A stretch of DNA of 6,858 nt from an uncultured Peptococcaceae bacterium. Lineage in GTDB: Bacteria > Bacillota > Peptococcia > Peptococcales > Peptococcaceae. Each line of letters begins with the position of its first letter. Position 1 is the first letter of the stretch. Positions 1-5,971 of the stretch are shown piece after piece. The stretch is taken from the NCBI GenBank assembly GCA_958451915.1, contig CAUDRX010000127.1, forward strand, positions 1-6,858, written 5' to 3'. A program made the position numbers and the translations under genes. Below the pieces are notes generated by a model. The model did not search any database and was not told the origin of the DNA. It saw nothing but the letters and a program-made list of their open reading frames with translations.

Positions 1-2061
1 GCCGCGCGTAGCGTAGATCTCGCGCAGAATCTGCACGATGAGGTCGGCGTGGCGGTCGTTGGCGGCGTAGATGAGCATCTTGCCCTGCATCTCGCCCATC
101 GGGTCGAAATCTTTGGCGATTTCTTCTAGCACGGCGCGGTTGAATCCTTCGGTGATGATGCTGCGGTTGAACTGCTCGACGTCGAAATCAAGCTCGTCGT
201 CGAGAATTTCGCTGTTTTGCAGCTCGCCGGTCACAGGATCGTAAACGAGGACCGTATCGCCAGCGTGGTAATGGATGCCTTCCACGCTCTGTTTGGTCTT
301 GATCACGTGGGGCGCGTCGTGGTCCACGAGATAGCCTTCGATGACGGCTTCGCGGTAGGAATATTTAAAGACCGGTGCCCCGAAAATTTCCGTGGTCTGG
401 AGCGCTGGCGTGGCGGTGAGGCCGATCTTCACAGCATCGAAGTAGTCGATGACGGCGCGGTATTTGCTCTGGTAGTCCTTCTGATCGCGATAAAGCAGCT
501 CGTCGTCGCCCATTTCGCGGTCGAGGATGTAGCCGCGATGGGCTTCGTCGACGATGATGAGATCGTAATCGCTGACAGCAGGCATGGTCTCGTCGTCGTT
601 GTAGAAAAGGCGTTTGACCATGCCCTGTACGGTGGAGACATGGATGCGGGTTTCGCGGTCAACGCGCTTGTCCTCGAGGCCTTTGATGTCATAGATGTTG
701 TCGAGGGTGAGGAGGTCTTCGAGCTTGACCTCCTTGAACACGTCCAGCGCCTGCTCACCGAGGGAGGTACGGTCGACAAGGAAAAGGATGCGGCGAAAAC
801 GGCCGCTTTTGAGGAAGCGGTAGATCATGCCAAGCACAGTGCGGGTCTTGCCGGTGCCGGTGGCCATGGCGAGCAGGATGTGCTGCTGGCCCTTGACGAC
901 GGCAGCTTCGGCGGCCTGGATGGCACGCACCTGATAAGCACGCAGGTTGAGGCCGTCTTTGTCGCGCAAGAGGTCATAGGAAAGGGCCTGAAGATTTTTG
1001 TCGGCCTGGGCGAGATCCCGCGTAAGCAGTTCCTGGATGCCGCCAGGACTGATCCAGCCATGCAGCGGCTTTGGCACGTTGGTGCGCTGGCGCAGGTCGA
1101 GAAACCAGATGCCGGACTGGTTTTTGAGCTGCGCCAGATAAGGGCGGCCATTGGTGGCAAAGGTGAACGGCACCTTATACGCGCCCCAGCTTCCGATGCC
1201 GTAAGGCGCGTCTTCCTCGCGGATGCTCGCCGGATAGGACTTGCCCTGATAATCGATGACGGAAGCGATGTCCTTGTGATAGGCCTTCGCTTCGATGATG
1301 CCGACCATCTGTGTGCCGATGAAAAGCACATAATCGGCACGGCCGCTGTTGCCGAGCTTGGAATCGGTCGGCCATTCGGCGATGGCGAGATTGCGCCCTT
1401 TCTGAGGACGGGTGCCTTTGCTGTAGCGGAGGTTTTCGCTGTCGGCTTCCCAGCCGACCTTACGCAGCTGGGCGTCGATCATATAGCGGGTTTCCGCTTC
1501 CGAGCGCGGACGCTGGCTGGCAGCTTGGTGCGCCTTCTGGCGGCGGGCATCGAGTGGTACAGCCGGCGCGGTCTGAGCGGTCTCTTCGGTCGCCTGAACG
1601 AGACGCACTTCTTCGGCTTTGTTCTCTACCACCGGTGCAGCGGCAGTCTGCGGCTGCGGCATGACAAATTCATGGTGGGTGTAGTTCCAGTCGCCGTAGG
1701 TCTCCATGAACCATTCGCAGAGGCTGTGGGCCATGATCAGACAGCGTTTCGCCGCCGCCTGGGAATCGTAGTTGTCATGGGCGGCTTTGTTGCGCGTCTT
1801 GCGCAGCATGTGCAGAATCTCGCAGAGGCTTTCGTCGATCAGGTCCTCGCGCTGGAGCACACTGATGCGCTTGGCGGCGGTGTTTTCCTCCGGCAGCGGC
1901 AGGTCGTCGTAGGTGAACATGAGATTCACGATCGTTTCACCCAGCATGCCCACCTTCATCAGGCAGGAATTGGCGTCTGTATACAGATACTGCTCCGCCA
2001 ACCGCCCAAAATTGGCCAGGGCAGGGTATTTCTCTTCCAAAAAATCAAAGTTAGAAGGCAT
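1..2061 (-). CDS. hsdR: Type I restriction enzyme subunit R (HsdR, EcoKI-like), 3' part beyond window
   Basis: This is the motor and nuclease subunit of a type I restriction-modification complex. It translocates unmethylated DNA using ATP and cuts it, in complex with HsdM and HsdS. Reading from the ATG at 2061 gives 687 uninterrupted codons to base 1; EcoKI HsdR is about 1170 residues, so roughly 60% is visible. Domains in order: a DUF4145/HEPN-like helical domain at about 15-125 with R90-N91-x3-H95; a Pro/Ala/Glu linker at about 137-188; an HsdR nuclease domain with the D-(x)n-ExK signature (D243, E257, K259); and an SF2 helicase with Walker A TGTGKT (401-406), DEAH (505-508) and TATP (549-552). 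The second RecA domain begins and is cut off by the window edge. The start is set by AGAAGGGAG (2070-2078) eight bases upstream. The block IDAQLRK.GW.ADS..LR (from residue 195) matches EcoKI closely from memory. No hsdM or hsdS is visible; they may follow downstream as in hsdRMS. Confidence 0.95.
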   Translation of the reverse strand, partial: MPSNFDFLEEKYPALANFGRLAEQYLYTDANSCLMKVGMLGETIVNLMFTYDDLPLPEENTAAKRISVLQREDLIDESLCEILHMLRKTRNKAAHDNYDSQAAAKRCLIMAHSLCEWFMETYGDWNYTHHEFVMPQPQTAAAPVVENKAEEVRLVQATEETAQTAPAVPLDARRQKAHQAASQRPRSEAETRYMIDAQLRKVGWEADSENLRYSKGTRPQKGRNLAIAEWPTDSKLGNSGRADYVLFIGTQMVGIIEAKAYHKDIASVIDYQGKSYPASIREEDAPYGIGSWGAYKVPFTFATNGRPYLAQLKNQSGIWFLDLRQRTNVPKPLHGWISPGGIQELLTRDLAQADKNLQALSYDLLRDKDGLNLRAYQVRAIQAAEAAVVKGQQHILLAMATGTGKTRTVLGMIYRFLKSGRFRRILFLVDRTSLGEQALDVFKEVKLEDLLTLDNIYDIKGLEDKRVDRETRIHVSTVQGMVKRLFYNDDETMPAVSDYDLIIVDEAHRGYILDREMGDDELLYRDQKDYQSKYRAVIDYFDAVKIGLTATPALQTTEIFGAPVFKYSYREAVIEGYLVDHDAPHVIKTKQSVEGIHYHAGDTVLVYDPVTGELQNSEILDDELDFDVEQFNRSIITEGFNRAVLEEIAKDFDPMGEMQGKMLIYAANDRHADLIVQILREIYATRG

Positions 2062-2115
2062 GGTCGTCGCTCCCTTCTAAAATAATCGTGGTTATCTGAT
2101 TATCAACATACTTTT

Positions 2116-2144
2116 ATCATATCATGAAACGCTGAACTTCTCAA
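2116..2144 (-). promoter_or_regulatory. Sigma70-type promoter for hsdR
   Basis: Read on the minus strand: -35 TTGAGA (2139-2144), a 17-base spacer, and -10 TATGAT (2116-2121). Both hexamers differ from consensus by one or two bases. Transcription would start near 2109, leaving a leader of about 48 bases with the GGGAG ribosome binding site at its end. This shows that hsdR is the first gene of its transcript. Confidence 0.75.
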
Positions 2145-2225
2145 TTGTATCGCCCGCTTTGTTGATGGAAGATTTTTAATAAATTCATTCTTTACCATTT
2201 CCCGACGCGCATCTTTACAGCGGCG

Positions 2226-2244
2226 TGGTACAATGAAGGTACCA
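2226..2244 (+). promoter_or_regulatory. Extended -10 promoter of the DJ-1/PfpI gene with overlapping inverted repeat
   Basis: TGGTACAAT (2226-2234) is an extended -10 element (TGn plus TACAAT). I see no convincing -35 hexamer at the right distance, which is common for extended -10 promoters. The same bases form an inverted repeat, TGGTAC - 7 bases - GTACCA (2226-2231 and 2239-2244), covering the -10 and the likely start site. It could be an operator. The arms are short, so chance cannot be excluded. Confidence 0.55.
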
Positions 2245-2259
2245 ACAATCTACTCTATC

Positions 2260-2266
2260 AGGAGGT
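2260..2266 (+). promoter_or_regulatory. Ribosome binding site of the DJ-1/PfpI gene
   Basis: AGGAGGT, a full Shine-Dalgarno match, lies seven bases before the ATG at 2274 and fixes the start of the gene. Confidence 0.9.
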
Positions 2267-2273
2267 AATCATT

Positions 2274-2852
2274 ATGAGCAAGAAGATCTTACTGCTTTGC
2301 GGCGATTACACGGAAGACTACGAAACAATGGTGCCTTTCCAGGCGCTGTCGATGCTGGGCTATCAGGTGGACGCGGTCTGCCCTGGCAAGAAGGCTGGCG
2401 AGACGGTAGCCACGGCTGTGCATGATTTTCTGGGTAAGCAGACTTACACGGAGCTGACTGGCCACAACTTTGCGCTGACGGCTGATTTTGACGCTGTGGA
2501 CACGGCGGACTATGTGGGCCTCTTCATCACGGGCGGCCGCGCACCGGAATACATCCGCCTGAACCCTCGCGTGATCGAGATCGTGCAAGAATTCTTCAAG
2601 GCCGAGAAGCCGGTGGCTGCGATCTGCCACGGCCCTCAGGTGCTGACGGCGGCTGGTGTGCTCAAGGGCTACAAGGCCACCTGCTACGAAGCAGTCGGCC
2701 CGGACATCACGTTGGCTGGCGGCGAATATGTGAACGTGCCTGCCGACGAAGCCGTCGTCGACAAGAACCTCGTCACCTCTCCAGCATGGCCTGGCAACAC
2801 AGCGATCTGCCGCGAATTCGTCAAACTCCTCGGCGCCAAGATCGAGATCTGA
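2274..2852 (+). CDS. DJ-1/PfpI family protein (DJ-1D-like)
   Basis: A 192-residue cytosolic protein of the DJ-1/PfpI class I glutamine amidotransferase-like fold. Relatives have been described as proteases, glyoxalase III enzymes or protein deglycases, so the reaction cannot be assigned from sequence. Visible motifs: LLLCGDYTEDYE at 6-17 with the conserved acidic residue E14; GGRAPEY at 87-93, where E92 lines up with Glu74 of Pyrococcus PfpI; and the nucleophile elbow AICHGPQ at 116-122, with C118-H119 lining up with Cys100-His101. The length is normal for a full single domain. The segments CPGKKAG, AVHDF and GHNF, and the late AWPG, are shared in my memory with each half of plant DJ-1D, pointing to that subgroup. 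It has its own promoter and terminator and is transcribed alone, divergently from hsdR and convergently with nfnB. No signal peptide or membrane segment is seen. Confidence 0.92.
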   Translation: MSKKILLLCGDYTEDYETMVPFQALSMLGYQVDAVCPGKKAGETVATAVHDFLGKQTYTELTGHNFALTADFDAVDTADYVGLFITGGRAPEYIRLNPRVIEIVQEFFKAEKPVAAICHGPQVLTAAGVLKGYKATCYEAVGPDITLAGGEYVNVPADEAVVDKNLVTSPAWPGNTAICREFVKLLGAKIEI

Positions 2853-2865
2853 ACCTGAACACAGC

Positions 2866-2898
2866 AAACGGGACCTCTTCGCAGGGTCCCGTTTATTG
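2866..2898 (+). terminator. Rho-independent terminator after the DJ-1/PfpI gene
   Basis: A perfect 10-bp stem, AAACGGGACC (2866-2875) with GGTCCCGTTT (2885-2894), closes a 9-base loop and runs into TTTATTGTT on the plus strand. It lies 14 bases after the stop codon. Confidence 0.85.
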
Positions 2899-2952
2899 TT
2901 GATAAGGGTCGCATGCGCACATTTTCAAGAGCAATGCTTCTCATCGCCAAAC

Positions 2953-2985
2953 AAAAAAACGCTATGCGTGCGCATAGCGTTTTTT
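2953..2985 (-). terminator. Rho-independent terminator of the nfnAB operon (probably bidirectional)
   Basis: The arms CGCTATGCG (2960-2968) and CGCATAGCG (2971-2979) form a near-perfect hairpin, extended by A/T pairs on both sides. Read on the minus strand it ends in seven T residues, 16 bases after the nfnB stop. The plus strand also ends in six T residues, so it can back up the DJ-1/PfpI terminator. Confidence 0.9.
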
Positions 2986-3000
2986 CTATTCATAACGGAC

Positions 3001-4392
3001 TCAGGCCTGGGCCCTGAGGTATTCGTCGATGGCGACAGCGGCGTCTTTTCCGGCACCCATGGCTTTGATGACGGTGGCAGCTCCGGTAACAATATCACCA
3101 CCGGCGAAGACGTATGGCAGGCTGGTCTGGCCTTTTTCGTCGGCGACGATGTTGCCGCGCTTGTTGAGGTCAAGGCCTGGCGTGCTGTTGGTGAAGATCG
3201 GGTTAGGGCCCTGGCCGATGGCAACGATGACGGTGTCGATGGCCATCTCTTCGGTCTCGCCTTCGATGGCGACCGGACGGCGGCGGCCGCTCTCATCCGG
3301 CTCGCCGAGCGCGTATTTCTGCAGGACCATGCCGGTGACAACGTCGTTCTCATCGCCGATGTATTTGATCGGAGAGGAAAGGAGTTTGAGCTGGACGCCT
3401 TCTTCGATGGCGTGTTCGAGCTCTTCGGCACGGGCCGGGATCTCCTCCTTGCTGCGGCGATAGACGATGTAGCTCTCTTCGGCGCCGAGGCGCAGCGCGG
3501 TGCGGGCAGCATCCATGGCGACATTGCCGCCGCCAATGATGGCGGCGCGCTTGCCGACTTTGATCGGGGTGGCGGCGTCAGGGAACTGGTAGGCCTTCAT
3601 GAGGTTGGAGCGGGTGAGGAACTCATTGGCGGAATAGATGCCATTGAGGTTTTCGCCTTCGAGGTTCATGAAATGTGGCAGGCCGGCACCGGTGCCTACA
3701 AAGAAGGCGTCGAAGCCGTATTCGTTCCGCAGTTCTTCGACATCGTAGAGCTTGCCGACGATGGCATCGACTTCAAACTTCACGCCGAGGTCACGGATGT
3801 TGTTGATCTCATGCTGCACGATGGCTTTTGGCAGACGGAATTCAGGAATGCCGTACATGAGCACGCCGCCTGGGGTGTGGAGGGCTTCGAAAACGGTGAC
3901 GTCATAACCCATCTTGGCGAGGTCACCGGCGCAGGCAAGGCCGGCCGGTCCGGCACCGACAACGGCCACTTTCTTGCCGTTCTTTTCAGGCAGCGGAGCG
4001 GCTTCGTGGGTCTGGGCACGGTCCCAGTCGGCGACGAAACGTTCGAGGCGGCCGATGGCAACGGATTCGCCCTTGATGCCGAGGACGCACTGGCCTTCGC
4101 ACTGGTTCTCCTGCGGGCAAACACGGCCGCAGATGGCTGGCAGGCTGGTGTGCTGCTTCAGACGGCGGGCAGACTCTGCGAGGTCACCTTCCGCAAGGGC
4201 GGCGATGAAATCTGGAATATCGACATGGACTGGGCAGCCTTCCACACAGCGTGGTTTGGCGCAGTGCAGGCAGCGCTGTGCTTCTGCAATGGCCGTCTCC
4301 TCGCTGTAACCGAGGGCGACTTCGTCAAAATTGGTGACGCGGACTTTCGCGTCCTGTACAGGCATATCGTGTCTAGGTGCTTTGCTTGCCAT
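3001..4392 (-). CDS. nfnB: NfnB: large subunit of NADH-dependent reduced ferredoxin:NADP+ oxidoreductase (GltD-like)
   Basis: The 463-residue bifurcating subunit of NfnAB. It binds FAD, two [4Fe-4S] clusters and NADP(H), and couples NADPH oxidation reversibly to reduction of ferredoxin and, through NfnA, NAD+. The N-terminal Fe-S region holds eight cysteines: 41, 44, 49, 53 and 88, 92, 98, 102. The FAD site is VGAGPAGLAC (145-154). The NADP site is IIGGGNVAMDAA (285-296), followed by the YRR at 311-313 expected to bind the 2'-phosphate. The C-terminal FAD motif is FAGGD (429-433). The length equals that of known NfnB proteins. AGGAGG (4402-4407) nine bases upstream supports the ATG at 4392 over an in-frame ATG at 4500. 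Its first base overlaps the nfnA stop (TAATG), implying translational coupling. The main alternative is the small subunit of glutamate synthase, but no large subunit is present and the partner is NfnA-like. Confidence 0.93.
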   Translation of the reverse strand: MASKAPRHDMPVQDAKVRVTNFDEVALGYSEETAIAEAQRCLHCAKPRCVEGCPVHVDIPDFIAALAEGDLAESARRLKQHTSLPAICGRVCPQENQCEGQCVLGIKGESVAIGRLERFVADWDRAQTHEAAPLPEKNGKKVAVVGAGPAGLACAGDLAKMGYDVTVFEALHTPGGVLMYGIPEFRLPKAIVQHEINNIRDLGVKFEVDAIVGKLYDVEELRNEYGFDAFFVGTGAGLPHFMNLEGENLNGIYSANEFLTRSNLMKAYQFPDAATPIKVGKRAAIIGGGNVAMDAARTALRLGAEESYIVYRRSKEEIPARAEELEHAIEEGVQLKLLSSPIKYIGDENDVVTGMVLQKYALGEPDESGRRRPVAIEGETEEMAIDTVIVAIGQGPNPIFTNSTPGLDLNKRGNIVADEKGQTSLPYVFAGGDIVTGAATVIKAMGAGKDAAVAIDEYLRAQA

Positions 4393-5315
4393 TAGTTTGC
4401 GCCTCCTTCGTTGTGATGCTGGCTGTCGCCCTTGCCATATAAGTTGCCCGTCTGGGCTACGCTTGGCTGCGGGCTGTCGCCCTTGCCATATAGGTTGCAT
4501 TGATGATCATGCTCGGTGGCTTCGGCTTCCTTGTCACGCATGAAACGGCTGCGCTTCATGGCAAGGTCAAAATCGATGAGGTCGCCGTCAAATTCTGGTC
4601 CGTCGACGCAGGCGAACTTGGTCTCGTTGCCCACACGCACACGGCAGCCGCCGCACATGCCGGTGCCGTCGATCATCACAGGGTTCATGCTGACAATGGA
4701 ACGAATGCCGCGTTCTTTCGTGACCTTGACACAGTTATACATCATGATCATCGGTCCGATGGCCCAGACGATATCGACCTTTTCGCTGTCGCAGGCTTCG
4801 GCAAGAAGATCGGTGACAAAGCCTTTATGACCAACAGAACCGTCGTCGGTGGCGATGCGCACTTCATCGACCGCTGCAGCAAGCTTGTCTTCCCAGAAGA
4901 GAAGGTCCTTGGTCTTGGCACCGATGATGGCGATCACACGGTTACCGGCGAGCTTGAGGTCACGGGCGATCGGATAGATTGGGGCAATGCCGACGCCGCC
5001 GCCGACGATGACAACGGTGCCGTAGTTTTCAATCTCACTTGCCTGACCGAGAGGACCGACAACATCCGCAAACGTGTCGCCTGGACGCATCTCGACGATC
5101 TTCTTCGTGGAATGGCCGACCGCCTGGATGACGATGGTCACAGTGCCGGCTTCGGCATCGTGATCAGCAATGGTGAGCGGGATACGCTCTTCACCTTCGC
5201 CAATGCGTACGATCAGAAACTGACCGGCTTTCGCCTTTTTGGCGAGCTGAGGCGCTTCGACGACAAGTTCGTGGGTCTGGCCGCCGAGGTGTTTATAATC
5301 AACAATTTTATACAC
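4392..5315 (-). CDS. nfnA: NfnA: small subunit of NADH-dependent reduced ferredoxin:NADP+ oxidoreductase (ferredoxin-NADP reductase/PyrK-like)
   Basis: A 307-residue flavoprotein with an FAD domain, an NAD(H) domain and a [2Fe-2S] cluster, the NAD-side partner of NfnB. The FAD motif RIPLTI is at 44-49. The NAD-binding segment GGGVGIAP is at 105-112, and GPMIMM is at 187-192. The cluster region IDGTGMCGGC (215-224) plus FAC (234-236) supplies D216, C221, C224 and C236, which fits the one-Asp, three-Cys ligation reported for Thermotoga NfnA. The start is GTG at 5315, giving the family's usual MYKIVD opening; AAAGAAGGT (5322-5330) lies seven bases upstream. It is first in the operon and overlaps nfnB by one base. 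Oddity: after the usual end of the family (near C273) there is a tail of about 34 residues in which NLYGKGDS occurs twice, 17 residues apart, followed by HHNEGG. SudB or dihydroorotate dehydrogenase electron transfer subunit are common alternative names for such proteins. Confidence 0.92.
   Translation of the reverse strand: MYKIVDYKHLGGQTHELVVEAPQLAKKAKAGQFLIVRIGEGEERIPLTIADHDAEAGTVTIVIQAVGHSTKKIVEMRPGDTFADVVGPLGQASEIENYGTVVIVGGGVGIAPIYPIARDLKLAGNRVIAIIGAKTKDLLFWEDKLAAAVDEVRIATDDGSVGHKGFVTDLLAEACDSEKVDIVWAIGPMIMMYNCVKVTKERGIRSIVSMNPVMIDGTGMCGGCRVRVGNETKFACVDGPEFDGDLIDFDLAMKRSRFMRDKEAEATEHDHQCNLYGKGDSPQPSVAQTGNLYGKGDSQHHNEGGAN
4402..4407 (-). promoter_or_regulatory. Ribosome binding site of nfnB, inside the end of nfnA
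   Basis: Read on the minus strand this is AGGAGG, nine bases before the ATG at 4392. It is made from the nfnA codons for the Glu-Gly-Gly near its C terminus. It decides the nfnB start and rules out the longer in-frame reading from 4500. Confidence 0.88.
4421..4498. repeat. Two direct 27-bp copies with a 51-bp period inside the nfnA tail
   Basis: Copies at 4421-4447 and 4472-4498 agree at 26 of 27 bases; the only difference is 4442 A versus 4493 G. The 51-bp period keeps the nfnA frame and repeats NLYGKGDS at residues 274-281 and 291-298. I found no third copy in the window. Confidence 0.9.
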
Positions 5316-5321
5316 GTTCGT

Positions 5322-5330
5322 ACCTTCTTT
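5322..5330 (-). promoter_or_regulatory. Ribosome binding site of nfnA
   Basis: AAAGAAGGT on the minus strand lies seven bases before the GTG at 5315. It supports GTG as the start, which is not obvious because no ATG is close by. Confidence 0.7.
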
Positions 5331-5359
5331 CTCTAGATGAACATTGGATCACTTTCTTT

Positions 5360-5388
5360 ATTATATAGCACCAGCGCTTATTTATAAA
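5360..5388 (-). promoter_or_regulatory. Promoter of the nfnAB operon
   Basis: Read on the minus strand: a perfect -10 TATAAT (5360-5365), a 17-base spacer, and a weak -35 TTTATA (5383-5388, four of six consensus bases). It lies about 45 bases before the nfnA start. A small palindrome AGCGCT (5373-5378) falls in the spacer. Confidence 0.65.
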
Positions 5389-5424
5389 GATTCTTTCTTG
5401 CCTGGGCTTCAAGATCCTTCCTGC

Positions 5425-5453
5425 TTGCAGGCGATACCGCTGTTTTATATAAT
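5425..5453 (+). promoter_or_regulatory. Candidate promoter of the four-helix membrane protein gene
   Basis: A -10 TATAAT (5448-5453) follows a weak -35 TTGCAG (5425-5430) at 17 bases. A second possible -10, TACAAT (5464-5469), lies slightly downstream without a clear -35. The untranslated leader would be about 75 bases. It is back to back with the nfnAB promoter in the 220-bp intergenic region 5316-5535, which holds nothing else I can name. Confidence 0.5.
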
Positions 5454-5520
5454 AAAAAGAGAATACAATATGATCTATGATCCATTTTTTCGGCAACTAT
5501 ATGCGTCATTCGCTCCCCGA

Positions 5521-5529
5521 AAAGGAGGT
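5521..5529 (+). promoter_or_regulatory. Ribosome binding site of the membrane protein gene
   Basis: AAAGGAGGT, a very strong Shine-Dalgarno site, lies six bases before the ATG at 5536. It decides the start against an in-frame ATG at 5344 whose extra codons would run across the promoter region. Confidence 0.9.
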
Positions 5530-5535
5530 ATCCCT

Positions 5536-5958
5536 ATGAAACGATCGGTCCTCACCGCTTTGGCCATGAGCGTGCTCCTCTGGTGCGCGTTCACAGGCTT
5601 CGGTTATCTTAAGCTTGGGGTCATGCTCGACACAAGTGTCCAGTTTTCGCGCGCAGGCTTCTGGCTCCATCTTTTCCTCTCGCTCGCGCCATATCTTGTC
5701 TGCGGCGTGATCGCCGCGGTGCTCCGCGTCGGCGGGCAGCACAATGCCACCTGCCTTGCAGCGCTCATCTATCTTGCTGCTGCAGGGCTGGCAGTCTTCC
5801 TGACGTTTTCGCTGCGTCTGCCGGTCTACCACGACGGCAACCGTGTCTATGGCACGAACAGCATCTTCATGCCGCCGATTGAAAGTGCTTACCTGCTCTT
5901 TTTCTTCAGCGCATACACCTTCTCCCGCGGCATCACCAAACGCCGCAGGCAACAATAA
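5536..5958 (+). CDS. Uncharacterised four-helix membrane protein
   Basis: A 140-residue protein that I do not recognise. Four hydrophobic stretches are long enough to cross the membrane: about 5-27, 42-64, 72-93 and 114-131. The N terminus (MKRS) and C terminus (TKRRRQQ) are basic, so both ends should lie in the cytoplasm. The loop between helices 3 and 4 (about 95-112: PVYHDGNRVYGTN and following) is polar and would then face outward. The helix 2-3 loop is short and would be cytoplasmic. There is no catalytic or metal-binding motif, and the first helix is not followed by a clear cleavage site. It is a single-gene unit with its own strong ribosome binding site, divergent from nfnAB and convergent with ftsH. 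The function is unknown; nothing in the neighbourhood predicts it. Confidence 0.8.
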   Translation: MKRSVLTALAMSVLLWCAFTGFGYLKLGVMLDTSVQFSRAGFWLHLFLSLAPYLVCGVIAAVLRVGGQHNATCLAALIYLAAAGLAVFLTFSLRLPVYHDGNRVYGTNSIFMPPIESAYLLFFFSAYTFSRGITKRRRQQ

Positions 5959-5971
5959 AACACATACAAAA

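Noticed and set aside
217..2085. 622-codon plus-strand open frame opposite hsdR
   Set aside because: It is antisense to a complete HsdR reading with all helicase and nuclease motifs. Long antisense frames are expected in GC-rich genes, and its translation shows no recognisable domain and no ribosome binding site.
3001..4392. Glutamate synthase small subunit (gltD)
   Set aside because: The fold and motifs are shared, but no large GOGAT subunit is present and the coupled upstream gene is NfnA-like.
2896..4395. 499-codon plus-strand open frame opposite nfnB
   Set aside because: It is a mirror of the nfnB codons (Val/Ala/Gly/Asp-rich translation). It has no family motif, and its start lies in the terminator region.
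4421..4498. CRISPR-like or tandem repeat array
   Set aside because: There are only two copies, they lie inside a coding tail, the period keeps the frame, and there is no further repeat.
4393..4500. Start of nfnB at an upstream ATG (4500)
   Set aside because: The extra 36 residues overlap the nfnA tail repeat in another frame and have no ribosome binding site. AGGAGG and the usual family length place the start at 4392.
4500..5336. 278-codon plus-strand open frame opposite nfnA
   Set aside because: It is the antisense shadow of NfnA, which has intact FAD, NAD and Fe-S motifs.
5344..5535. Longer start (5344) for the membrane protein
   Set aside because: The added 64 codons cross the divergent promoters, and the perfect Shine-Dalgarno site directly precedes the ATG at 5536.
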